Shown here: in pieces, positions 47,134 through 58,015 of the stretch | Layout: the number at the start of each line of letters is the position of its first letter | How positions within the stretch are numbered: the first letter of the stretch is position 1 | Source of the DNA: Liquidambar formosana | Lineage: Eukaryota > Streptophyta > Magnoliopsida > Saxifragales > Altingiaceae | DNA length: 64,000 bases | Reading direction: 5' to 3' | NCBI GenBank assembly: GCA_039720395.1 | Contig: CM077827.1 | Span: 12,687,615 to 12,751,614, forward strand | Made by a program: the position numbers and the translations under genes | The notes under the pieces: generated by a model | Database searches by the model: none | What the model was told of the DNA's origin: nothing | What the model saw: only the letters and a program-made list of their open reading frames with translations

Positions 47134-48420
47134 TCAATTTTTCTTGGGTTTCTTTACAACCCACTTCTTAGCTTTCTTCTTCTCTCTTTCGAGTCTTCTT
47201 TTCTTCTTCAAGTTATGTTCATGAGCTGCTGTCACTGCTTCCATAATATCCTCTCTACAAGGCCCAAGTTTGTTATCTTTGATAAGTCCAAAAATCCTTT
47301 CTCTTCGAATAGTCTCTCTTTCACCCAAATTATTCTTCAATCATTCCTTATACTCATGGCTCATCATGTATAAACCATCGATATTCACAACTTGGACTAG
47401 TGTCAGTTTGCTGGGCCGTCGATCCTTCGCCTAAGTAACCATAGAAAGACCCGCAAGCACCATAGGATGGTCACCTTTTAAGGAAGTGGGTATGGTTTGC
47501 ATGGTACCCATTTGATGACAAATCCTTGAAGGCCAATAAAAAGAAGTGGATCTCAGCCCTATGAGTCTTACCATTGCACATCCAAAAGTGTGCAGAAGCA
47601 CTTGTTCACTGCAACCCCATATGAAAACGAACCACTTAATATTCCTCCATGAAAGGGTTTGGAAATAACCTAGCCAATCCCTCAAAGAAAATTGCCCACA
47701 TAGTTTTACACGGCGAAGACAGTAATGTTGAGGTTTGTATGGTGTAATGACAGTGGGTGATAGAAATTTGAGGCGCTTAAGTAGCCACATCTACAACAAA
47801 ATGGGGCTACCTCCTAATGGAACTTTCAGGTCCTCATGAATTTTGTCCAAGTAGTTCAAGGTTTCAGCTAGTACCATGGGAATCGAATTATGGCCTTTGG
47901 TAAGGAAAAGGATCAACTCACAGATTTGTATGGGAACATGAGGAGTACTAGTGGAGATAAGGAAACGACCAATAAGGCAAAAGGCAAGTGCATATTTAAT
48001 AGGAAAGGTGAAATTCAAAATACCTTTACTATCATAGCCCAAGAAAGAAGTTGCTAGTTTCATTAAATCCACCTTATGGTCTTTCACAAATATTAAAGCA
48101 TACTATTGATGAATCCCAAGAAGATAGGAAAAAAAAGTAAGATAACTTGGGCGTGGAGTAGGGAGAATGAAAGGACCTACCAGTGAAACTCCATACAATG
48201 TGCAGAATTCCTCCATAGTTAGGCACAATTCTTCATAGTTGAGGCGAAAAACATGAATTTGAGGGTCCCAAAAATATGCAGCAGCAGTTAAGAGGTTTGC
48301 TTCAAGCTTTATATGCTTCAAGGAAAACAATGGATCCAAACCAAAGCATTTGAACTCAGATTTTGCTTCAACACCCATAACCCTCAAAAACACTCCTAAA
48401 AATTTGTCTAGAGCCTCCAT
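47134..48420 (-). pseudogene. Antisense gene 1 in P, DUF7745/PMD-like, nonsense-broken
   Basis: A single minus-strand frame of about 428 codons from ATG at 48420. It is interrupted only by four in-frame stops (about 48102, 47790, 47430 and 47341) and no frameshift. The start contains EALDKFLGVF and AAYFWDPQIHVFRL, followed by LCLTMEEFCTLYGV; this FWDP ... EE(F/Y) pattern is shared by DUF7745 and plant-mobile-domain proteins carried by Tat/Ogre elements (from memory). The C-terminus is very basic (KKRRLEREKKKAKKW). Function unknown. The lack of frameshifts suggests it was maintained until recently in the element's history. A TATA-like box and a U3-like hairpin lie upstream on the same strand. 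Confidence 0.65.
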
Positions 48421-48459
48421 AATTTCTATTAATGAATACAAGTAGGTTTAGGAACCCCT

Positions 48460-48665
48460 TGGATGTGTTTTTATAAGGAAAAAGTCACAAATTCGAGTTC
48501 TAGAAGGAGGAAACCCATCAAAATAGAAGTTTTCCTATTTTAAGTGGGATTTCTGCTTCGGGCTCAGGTAACCCTCCAAGCCTGGGCGGCTAGCCACCAC
48601 GGCCCGGGCAACTAACTGCCTAGCCCTACGTGGTCACCCATGGCTATTTTCCTGTTTTGCCTAAA
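48460..48665 (-). promoter_or_regulatory. Promoter-like module of antisense gene 1
   Basis: On the minus strand: a hairpin region (about 48657-48575) opening GGTGACCACG and closing GGGTTACC, with GGCTAGCC inside. It is followed by AAATCCC and CTATTTTGA-type sequence also seen after the LTR hairpin, then TTATAAAAAC (48477-48468) about 50 bp before the ATG. The order and parts resemble the P LTR U3, now facing the other way. Activity is inferred. Confidence 0.5.
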
Positions 48666-48872
48666 TTTGCCTATTTTTTATCCCGTTTAACCCCTATATG
48701 GTTTTTGACTTTGGGAAGCTTATTTTGAGCTTATTTTTGTATGAAAAAATGATTAAATCATTATAATTGAATTCCAAAAGATTCATAAAAGTATCAAAGA
48801 AAGTGTTTAAATATAGATTACAAAGCATAAAGGAAGATGTTCCAATTGTTCCAAGCAAAGGGGTAAGCTAAG

Positions 48873-49350
48873 CTAATGATCTCCCGTGGTTCTTCCTTTC
48901 CTAATTGATTCACCTCTACCACAACCAGGGCGAGGAATCCTTTGGGGTTGCATTGGTTGTGGTGGGTGTGATGAGGAGGCCTGTTGCAAAGGAAAATTCA
49001 TTAATAAAAAGGGTAATGGTTTTTATCTTATGTTGGAATGAACAAGGGAATGTCTTACTGAACAATTCAGACTTGCTTCTAGCACAGAGTTTGCCAAACT
49101 CATTCTGATAGAGTCTCGCCTTAATCTTTCACTATGCTCGAGACAGTACTAGGCATAATCCCTAAAAACCTGGGAAAATGGGCATGGTTAATAATAATAA
49201 AGGGATCTAGTCCCAAGAAACAAAGACTTAGAGCATACATTTTCATAGCTCGGGTCAAACCTAGGAACCTCATCAAAAGCTGGGTGAGTGATGTCGGTCT
49301 GTATGAAGTCCATGCCACTACATATGTCCACATGCTAATTAAGAGCTGGG
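48873..49350 (-). pseudogene. Antisense gene 2 in P, three-exon 3' remnant
   Basis: Minus strand. Exon A' ends ...HPAFDEVPRFDPSYEN before donor GTATGC (border 49239/49238). Exon B' (about 49165-49020) keeps LRRDSIRMSLA but has stops. Exon C' (48980-48873) follows acceptor TTTGCAACAG and reads 35 residues, Pro/Gln-rich then Arg-rich, ending TTGDH and TAG. Each exon matches the corresponding exon at 63395-64000 in position, border and motif. The upstream part is lost where another repeat starts at 49356. Confidence 0.7.
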
Positions 49351-49355
49351 AGAGA

Positions 49356-49858
49356 TGTAATACCCAGAATATTTATTGATTTATTTTAAGTGTATATTTG
49401 GTGGAATTATACGCAGGGTGATAAATTTAAATATTTTATATAGAGAATGAATATATGGTCAATTGGATGTTGGGAGATGTTGAATTAAATATATTTGGAT
49501 AGAGAAAGATGATTAGATTGTGAGATATATATATATATATATATATATAGGTGAAAGAAAGAAAAGACAAAAGAAGAAAAGAATTGGGAAGGGAGAGATA
49601 CATATGAAAAGAAGAAAAGAAGACAAGAAGAGAAGACAAGAAGAGAAGAAAAGTCAAAGAAGAAAATAAAGAAAGAAGAAGAAAGTGGTGTGTGAATAGA
49701 AGAAAAAGAAGAAAAGGTGGCAAGGATAAGATTAGGTGTAGAAAAAAAAAAAAAAAGAAGCTGGCAGGAGATAGGACGAGTAGAAGAAGGAAAAGAAGAA
49801 GAAATAAAGGAAGAGAAAGAAAGGGTGATAAGGACGTGAGAAAGAGCTTATACCTACA
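49356..49858. mobile_element. Possible LTR fragment with purine tract
   Basis: Starts TGTAATACCCAGAATATT, a common LTR start in gypsy elements, exactly where antisense gene 2 is cut. It contains a (TA)n run at 49508-49548 and then about 280 bp that are almost pure A/G on the plus strand (49552-49830). No partner LTR was found, so class and right border are uncertain. Confidence 0.4.
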
Positions 49859-49993
49859 AACATTGATGAATTGATATTCAAATGCATGTATTTTATGTGT
49901 TTCAAGCCTTATTCATGATAAAATATGTTTATTTGATGACATATATTGATCTAAGACTGCAAACACGGGTTATATGTGGTTTACACCACTTAT

Positions 49994-50104
49994 AGTCGAC
50001 AACACAGTAGGGTGTAGTCGACTATATGAGAAGAATTTGCCCATTGTTTTTTGTAGTCGACTACACACCAAGGTGTAGTCGACTGGTTTGCCCATAAAAA
50101 TCCC
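49994..50104 (+). promoter_or_regulatory. SIRE2 internal palindrome array and TATA-like box
   Basis: Copies of GTAGTCGACTA and variants at about 49996, 50015, 50053 and 50075, then CCCATAAAAATCCC and a C/T-rich leader like that of SIRE1 at 17953-18031. No ORF follows here because the extra ORF is deleted. Confidence 0.55.
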
Positions 50105-51065
50105 AAATCCCTCATTGCTATGCACCCTCATTTCCACCACCAGCTGAAGATTAGTTCTCACCTTTTGTCTGATGACAAAAGGGGGAGAAATATGTTGATG
50201 TTTTTGATGTTTTTAATGCTTTTAGTAGTTTTTGATGTTTTTTAGTACTTTTTGGATGTAGCTATGTTGTTAGTACTTTATCTCCTAGTACTTCATTTTG
50301 AACAATGGCTATTTTAAGCATTGTAAGCCTTTATGCTTTTATGAACAATGTCTACGGTTTCCTTTAATCACTATTGGTATTAGTTTTGTTCATATCATGT
50401 ATGAATGCCATGCCATTTGATTAATACTTTATAATTTATGAATATATGTCATCTTAAAAAAATATATGCATAAGTCGAGGAGGAGCTTTTGCTCCACATA
50501 TATCCATTCATAAATATCATTGATCTCATAAAACATTAATGGTTTGTCATCATAAAAAAGGGGGAGATCATTAGACCTAAAGTTCTTTAACCAAGGGCAT
50601 ATCCGAGATTTTGATGATAACAAAGGATCGATGTGGTTCTAATGGTTTAATTGTCAAGAATATGATCAAAGCTAGGTCCTTAAGTTCAAATCAATTCAAG
50701 CATAAGCTTAAGGAACTAGGAACTCAATCACAAGGACTCAAAAGCATAACCACGCTATGGAACTCAAAGCACATGGTCAAAACATCAAGGACAATTAAGC
50801 ATGATGCAATAAGAGCATAAAAAGTAAGCAAAGGACCTATAAGCACCTCAAGCCATGCGATCATTGTAAATGAAGTCACATATAGGTTATAAGTCACATA
50901 TAGGTTTCAAATGTAAATAATTGCTCATGACTTTGCTCTATCAACTTAGATAGACCCTAGGACTCCTAATTAAACTGAATTTATCATTTATAAGATGCCT
51001 AAGTTGATAACTATAAGATAACATAGTGATATACACTTGAAAGTAGGCTAAACTTGCATTTTTGC

Positions 51066-51300
51066 AAGATTTAGTCGACTACATGAATCATGTAGTCGAC
51101 TACATCAAGGCAAAAATCCAACTTTTGGCTACTAAAATGTGTAGTCGACTACACTAAAGGCTATAGTTGACTATATCACTCGAATGGGCTATAATGGCTA
51201 GTTTTTTTATAGCCAAATAGTGTATTTATTGCCACTAAACAGTTCTTTCCCGGCATTTAATGTTTCCAATGGCCATTTTAAGCTAAATGGGTATATATAC
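51066..51300 (+). promoter_or_regulatory. SIRE2 LTR U3 array and TATA box
   Basis: TTAGTCGACTACATG, CATGTAGTCGACTACAT, GTGTAGTCGACTACAC and a decayed ATAGTTGACTATA (51069-51175) precede the TATA box GTATATATACATG at 51291. Confidence 0.65.
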
Positions 51301-51323
51301 ATGCAATTAAATTCATTTATGAG

Positions 51324-54300
51324 TGTCACACCCCATTTTTGCTACTTTAGTTAGGGTTTGTCATTTTATGTGTCTTTTCGTTTGCTTTTTTAGTCTAGTC
51401 TTTTGCGTTGAGTTTCCAGGGTCTTGAGGATGCTGTGTATGAATTTTGGTTCAATTTGGAGTTGATCTTAATGGTTAATAAGAACTTTTGCGACTTGAGG
51501 AGCATAATCGTCTTTTAGGTCACAAACTTTCCATTTGACCTTGAAATGATCTCCAAGTTGTCAATTGGAGTTCATATGGATGTATTTGAGGTATTTATAG
51601 GTTCAATTCGATGAATTGATGGTTCGGGATTAAAATGGTTCAATATGGTTCAAGTTGGTTAAGAGACCCACTTTGGGTTAGCTCAAATCGGCTTATGATT
51701 TTCACCCAATTCCTACTCATTTGACTTTGACCTTGTGTGTATACCAAGGCTTAGCGACGGTGGTGCATAGCGGTTAACTGCCTTTGTAAGACCTAATCAT
51801 GCAGCTATAGCTAGGGTTTTTTGCCCTAAAGTGACTCAAATTACATTCTCTTTCAAAACACGGTCGTTTTGGCTTTCGTTTTGTCAAAATCGGAGTTGAT
51901 TTGGGCCCTAAAACACATTTGGAAGCTGAAAGGGTCAAAATAGGAGAAAACATGACGAGGCCTTAGGTGACCACCTAGGCTTGGGTGGCTAGCCGCCTGG
52001 GCCCAAGTTGCTAGCCGCCCAAGCCCAGGTAGTCACCCAAGCCACTTTCCTTTTTTGAGTGCTAAAGCGGATACTTTCCTATTTTCTCGAACTATTCTGC
52101 CTCCGGCCACCATTCCACCTTATTTTTAACCCTAATTGGCCTACTTAAGCCCCAAGGAAGTCTCTAAGGACTCTTAGATCAATATCTAGGTTTTAATCCC
52201 AACCATTGATGGATTCCCCTCAAACCCTATAAATACCCCCTTATACTTCGGCATTAGGGGAGGCACTTAGAGGCAATGATAGCCATCCTTAAGGCATTTA
52301 ACCTAATTTTTGAGTGAGAGAGAGTGAGAGAGAGTTCCAAAGAAGAGTTAGGGCTTGTGTGGAAGCTTGAAGGAGAATGTTTCTACCTGTTCATAAGAGG
52401 AGAAGAAGACTCTACAGCAGTAAGAGAACTCCACCATAGGTATACCTTCCTCTCTTCTTCTCTTTTATTGAAATTAAGGTTTATGCTTAGAATAGCTGTA
52501 TTTCATGTTTAAGTATGCATTTTTGTCATATGTTGATATTTCTATTAGTTAATATATGTGATGAAAATGCCATTCATGGTTAGTTATGCATGTCATAGTG
52601 TTATTCCATATGATTTTATGTAAGTTTGTGATTTTAGGGTTTCTATGGTACTGAAATAGGTGTTTTTTGCTTAGAATAGCATTGTTTCATGGTCAAGCAT
52701 GCGTTTTTATCATGTGTTGATACTTTTATGAGCTAATATACATGATTAGAATGTTGTTCATGGTTAGTTCTGCATGCTAGGGAGTTATTTTATGTGATAT
52801 AATGCATAGCTGGGATTCTAGGGTTTCTCTTGTGTTGAAATTGAGCTTTTGCTTAGAATGGCTACATCTTATGTGCAAGCTTGCATTTTTATTACGTGTT
52901 GTTGCTTCTATTAGTTAATATGTATGATTAAAATTTTGTTCATGAGAAGTTTTGCATGCTAGAAGATTATTTCATGTGATTTTAAGCACAGTAGTGATTC
53001 TAGGGTTTCTATCATCCTTGTTTTAGGAAAGTTGCATATAGCATGTGTTAGAGTTATGCCCTAGAGCCAATCATAGAGATGATTGTTTAGGGATAAAGGA
53101 ACAATCATTTGATTTCATTTATGTATGTCACATTTATTATTGATTTAATAAAAGGGCTTATTCTATTATGTTTGTATACATCATTTATATTTACATAATA
53201 TGTCCAAGGAGTTAGAGTTGAGAATATTGAATTACAAAGAGTTGTAATTATGAGACTGTAAATATATCTCTGTACTAAACTCCTAAATCATTCCTAGTTG
53301 AAGGTTCACTATGATGGACAGTAATGAACCATAGGACTAGCACTTGTTAGGTTGACTCTATAGGAGGATAGCTGGTCTCAAGCTATTTGTGTGGAGACAC
53401 TACAACCAACAGGTGGGTGCCTGTTAATAGAATAGGTACACTGAATGTGACCAAAGATTTGAGATAAACTGAATGGAGTTTTAACCTGCCTGTCAATCAG
53501 TTTCTCAATGTTATAGTGGTACAAGTAATCCTTAGACCTGAGACACCATAGTTACCTTATGCATGTAGCTTTAGAAGTTTGATAACACTAAGTGCAGATT
53601 CTATTCATGGGTCTGTAAAGGTGTTCATTGGCCCTATTGCTATGTGTATGAAGGCATGTGAGTGATCAACAAGGAATCCATTACTCTCAGGAAAAAGAGA
53701 GAGAATGTCTCATATAGCATTCATAATATAACTCATTCAGTCCATGGCCATGGCAGTGTGAATATGGAAAGGAGTTTCCATAAGTTCATCATTGAGTTGA
53801 TATTTATGAATGAGTATAAAGTAATTGAACTAGGGACTTGATAGACTTCCATGTCCTATTAGTTCAATTGGAGACATTGTGTAAATGGAAGGATGCAATT
53901 GTAACCTATAAACTATAACAGAAGGGTTCTTTGATAGATACATATTCACTTCATTAAGGACGACACCATGAACCATATGCTAGGTGTTATTCATGGTTAG
54001 TAGAAGCCCTAATTGATATAAGTGAGTTATAATCAATTAGGGAATTGGAAGGAGTTCCAATTAGACCCTAAATGGAAAGAGTTCCATTGTGCACACCTCG
54101 TGCTATTCCTACTACTTGATGATGTGAACCCAATGGGTCACACACTGATCATGCAAGATGAGCTTTAAAGTCTATGAGAGAAAGGGTATGAGTGCATAAA
54201 GAATAGTTCTTTGAGGCCTATTTATATTTGATATAATTTATAGGGGTTATTGTGTAATTTAGAGAAATTGCATCACACCTTAATAGGGTTTCCCCCTAGG

Positions 54301-55669
54301 GCCGGCCCCCTTAGTGTGGACTATATAAGTCACACTTTATGATGTGTGACATTATCACAAGTTGAAATCCCAAGGGGCTGTCCAGATTTTCCAGCCCCCT
54401 CTCTCTCTCTCTTCTCTTCTCCTACACTAGCAACAACAAGGGAAAAGAAGGAAAAGACTTGAAGCTCTAGCTAGGTGTGGATACCGTTGGAGGTAGCACA
54501 CTTGGGCTGCTCATTCACCGCTGTCCGGAATCAAAGCTTGGAGCAAAAAGGAGAAGACAAAAATTCTGTAAGTGTTCTAACCCTCTTCATAGCTAGGGTT
54601 TGATTTTGTATATGCATAGTTAGATTCATGGGCTGTGGAATCAAAGGGAAAATTTTTATATTCCGCACTTCTATTTTTCCCTCTTGTATGATTCCCAACA
54701 GCATGGTAGCTTAGGATTTTTCTTTGGTTTTTCCTCATAGTTGCTATATATGTACCGCATATAGGATAACTATGATATTTTCATAATTCATATAGTGGAT
54801 TTTAGGGTTTTTATGCATGCCATGGTTCTAGGATTGAATTAGGGTTTATGGTTGTTCACTATTTCTGTTGTTTGCATGTTTAGTGGATGAATATAGGCCT
54901 TAATACCATTCTGTCCAGATTTGTTTATTGTCCTTAATGTCATATTTTGAGCATGTTGTTGCCTATGTTTAAGCATGATAATTGCTTGGTTGAGAGTTGG
55001 TTTTAGTTTGTTGGTATTTTTGGTGTATATTACATGCAAATTGCAGGTGCTTGACAGGTACAAACCCATAGAAAGTGGGATATGATAGGTGCAATTACCC
55101 CACCAATGTGGGGTGATTATTTTGGCTATTGCAAGATGAAATCTTGCAAATAAAGTAATTACCTTATGAAATAGGGTGGTTATTTTGATGGGTTGCTTTT
55201 GCTCAAGGTAAGTAGGGTTTGAAGGTGCCCTAATTCACCTTTCCTTCCTTGAAACTTTCCTTTTCTCCCTCCTAGGGTTATTTCCTAATAGGGGGATATG
55301 GCAATCCTTATAGTTTCCTTTCATAAAAGAATACCTTTTAATAAAAAAGTTTCTATCTTTATTCAAATTCCATATTTTCTAAAGAGCATTTGAGAATCAT
55401 TTATCTTTGGAAACTTACCATATTTTTCTTGAAAGAAAATTTAGGGTTTACCATAGGCTTTTATTAGGTTATAACCCTATTCCCTTCGAACAACGTGGAC
55501 TTTGATCCATGTATTTCCATACATGGTACTTAGGTACTCTTCGAGAGATTCAAGTCCGCCCTAAGATACTAAGTATCCTAGGTTTTCTTTCCCCCTTTTC
55601 TCTTTTATCTTTTTCCTTTATTTATTTGCTTGTGTGGATGAATGAATGGATGACATGCATGCTTCCTTG
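51324..55669 (+). repeat. P-family LTR 2, interrupted and truncated
   Basis: Starts TGTCACACCCCATTTTTG and follows P LTR 1 throughout: U3 hairpin 51966-52036 (GGTGACCACCTAGGC against a near-complementary right arm), TATA CTATAAAT at 52227-52234, palindromic block at about 55559-55581. A solo copia LTR is inserted at 53046-54700. The right end is cut by the Q element at 55670, so a TSD cannot be checked. It shows the Helitron-free and solo-LTR-free states when compared with LTR 1. Confidence 0.8.
53046..54700 (+). mobile_element. Solo copia-type LTR in P LTR 2
   Basis: 1,655 bp from TGTTAGAGTTATGCCC to GATTCCCAACA, with a perfect 5-bp TSD GCATG (53041-53045 and 54701-54705). P LTR 1 has the uninterrupted sequence (CATATAGCATGATAGCTTAG, near 34981-35000). 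It contains TATATAAGTCACAC (54325-54338) as a TATA region and a (CT)n tract near 54400. No coding content, PBS or PPT, so a solo LTR. Confidence 0.85.
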
Positions 55670-56304
55670 TGTAGACACCCCATTTTCACCCCCATGAGAT
55701 TATGATAGCATTTGGTTAGGTTTAGAAGCATGTAGGAGTCCCTAAGCCTTAAAGGACAATTTTGCCCTTTTAAGCCTTAGGAGAGTAGGTCATCATTGCA
55801 TGCATGTTTTTGTCTCTCTGTTGAGTCCCATCACTTGCATTTAGTTTCTAGGATCATTTTAGATATGTGTGTCAAATTTGGTTCAATTCCAGATAGGTTT
55901 GGATAGCTAATTAGAACTTTTGCGACTTAAAGGGCAATTTCGTCTTTTACTTCGTATATTTTCCAATTGACTTCCAAATTTGCTCCGAAGTGTTCCATTG
56001 ACCTTAGAATGATGAAATGAGCCTAATTGAAGTGCCAATTTAATTTATTGATAGGTTTGGGATTGGTTCACCACATTACCCTATGCTTAATTGATCCTTT
56101 TTCGGGTAATTGCCTCATGAAAACCCAGCCACCTAACCGTGGTCAGGGATTATTGGTTCAAGAATATTCTAGGCTTATTCTACATTGAATCCTTGAAATT
56201 TTGGCTTTTGAATCACTCAAATCGGAGTTAAAATGAAGAATTTGTGTCCGTTTGAAGTTCGGAGTCCAAACCGAGCTAGAATTCCAAAATTTTTGGATTC
56301 TTCT

Positions 56305-56380
56305 CGGGTGACCGGTTGGGCCCAACCGGTTGGACCGGTTCACCAACCGGTTGGACCGGTTGGAGCCAACCGGTCACCCG
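56305..56380. promoter_or_regulatory. U3 hairpin, Q LTR
   Basis: CGGGTGACCGGTTGG at the left and its exact reverse complement at the right (15-bp perfect arms). The inside is built of CCGGTTGG/CCAACCGG units. It lies about 200 bp before the TATA box. The solo LTR keeps 12-bp perfect arms (GGGTGACCGGTT) at 41392-41431. Confidence 0.8.
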
Positions 56381-57794
56381 AGCGTTTCGTCCTGATTTTT
56401 CTCCTTTTGAGTTTTTGATGAAATGGGACTCTACCACTCCGAATTTCAGCCTTCTAAAGGACTTCTAAGCCTATTGGGAGGTGGTTTTGAGTTGTTTAAC
56501 ATTCATGGGATTTAATTACAGCCCTAGATTGGTTTTATGGTAAATTAATCCCAACCATTGGTTCATATGGTTGGTTGGTTATAAATAGAAGCTCATTCAT
56601 CAGCATAATGGACTTTTGACACTTCATACTTAGGAGAGAGAGAGGGACCACGAGTTTGAACACACCCATATCACTTGGAGGAGGCTTTCTACTGCAATTT
56701 TGAAGAGGAACTAGAAGGGAACCAAGCCAAAGAGAAGGAAGAACGCAACGAAGACCCTTGCTTCATTGTAAGTCTCCTTTGCTTTCTTTTACGATTCCTC
56801 CTTCTTCTACTCCATTCTCTGCATAACTATGGCTTAGAATTGATTTAGGAATCATATATACTCTATATTTTAGAGTGTATATGATTCAAATATGATGAGA
56901 ATGCATGTTAGTGGATTAGGATTGTGAATTGTTTGCTGGTAGGATAGTTTCTCCCTTAAGGATAGAGGTACGTTTTGCATGAAAAATCAATTGATGTGTT
57001 TAGGCCATTTTCTCTTCATGGTTCAATTATATGCATGATTTTAAGCATCTTTTGTATAGGACACTTGCTGTGTAAGCCTCGTCTTCATAGGTGTATGGAT
57101 GATTATCCTTTTCGAGGATAATTATCGTCCTTTGAGGGTGAGGTTGTGCATAGGTGCTTTCTAGAGTGTGTTTAAGTGCGCTGTGAGTTTCTTTGCATTC
57201 TTAGGTATATATTTTACATAGGATATATGAAGAAACCATTCATATGGAGTGATTTCTACGTAAAATTATCTCCGGGTAGTTTTACTTAAGAAAGCTCGCC
57301 GTAAGGATGGTTATTTCACATTCTTACATAAAGTACTTACCTAAGGCATCATGTTAGATTTTCTTTTCATGTTTAGGATTGTCATATGATATTTTCATCA
57401 TGGTAATGCCTATTTAGCATGTTTTTGATAGTTTTTGTGCATGATAGGGTGTTTAGAGCATATAGGAGCATATAGGATCGAGTTTTTCTTTTGATTTTTG
57501 TTATTTGCATGAGTTTAGGGTCATTATATGCATGTTTAGTATTCTGTCCAGATTTGAATTAGGTCTCCTAATGATTATTTAAGCATGAATATGGTGGATT
57601 TAAGCTTAATAATTGCCCTATAGAATACATGGGGTGATTAATTGGTGTTTTCTCGATGTTTCGGGATAATTTGCATATGGTAAGTGGTTCATGGTAAGTT
57701 TTGTATGAATTGTTCTCTTCTCCCTCCTTTGGGTTATTCTCTTTACTTTGGACTATAATTCTTGAGTTTCCATGTTTTCTAAAATTCTGTTTTA

Positions 57795-58015
57795 ATTAGA
57801 GTTCTATCTCTTTTAGAATTCTACTTTTCTTAAAATCCTTTTTGAACTAGAGTTCTATCTCTTTTAGAATTCTACTTTTCTTAAAATTCTGTTTTAATTA
57901 GAGTTCTATCTCTTTTAGAATTCTACTTTTCTCAAACTCCTTTTTGGATAAGAGTTCTATCTCTTTTAGAATTCTACTTTTCTCAAACTTCTTTTTGGAT
58001 AAGAGTTCTATCTCT
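57795..58015. repeat. Short direct repeats in Q LTR
   Basis: About five copies of a roughly 50-bp unit containing AGAGTTCTATCTCTTTT and TTCTACTTTTCT. The solo LTR at 42860-43000 has related but fewer and more diverged units. Confidence 0.7.

Larger units (their letters stand above)
32991..49355 (+). mobile_element. Ogre/Tat-type Ty3/gypsy element P, decayed and nested
   Basis: 5' LTR (32991-36114), PBS, gag, CHHC motifs, protease, a 163-bp intron, RT-RNase H, a second archaeal-type RNase H, integrase without chromodomain, a conserved post-pol block and two antisense genes. The intron between protease and RT, the second RNase H and LTRs above 2.5 kb are hallmarks of the Tat/Ogre lineage. It hosts a Helitron in the LTR and a Q solo LTR in pol. 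The 3' end is cut at about 49355. The LTR at 51324 could be its displaced 3' LTR or a separate insertion. All ORFs are broken. Confidence 0.85.
49859..51323 (+). mobile_element. SIRE2: 3' remnant of a second SIRE-like copia element
   Basis: Contains a post-pol spacer with TAGTCGACTA palindromes (49994-50085), a TATA-like CCCATAAAAATCCC (50091-50104), an upstream polypurine tract (50177-50190), the LTR-adjacent tract AAAAAAGGGGGAGAT (50555-50569) and a partial 3' LTR (about 50569-51323). The LTR shares GATTTTGATGATAACAA near its start, and TATATATACATG plus CATTTATG near its cut end, with SIRE1. gag-pol and the extra ORF are missing. The P-type LTR at 51324 cuts it. Confidence 0.75.

Noticed and set aside
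49121..49333. 70-codon minus-strand ORF as an independent small gene
   Set aside because: It spans exon A', an intron and part of exon B' of antisense gene 2 in mixed frames, so the spliced model explains it better.
51324..55669. Firm assignment of this LTR as the 3' LTR of element P
   Set aside because: It is preceded by a SIRE2 LTR fragment and not by a polypurine tract, and its right end is missing, so a separate insertion is equally possible.
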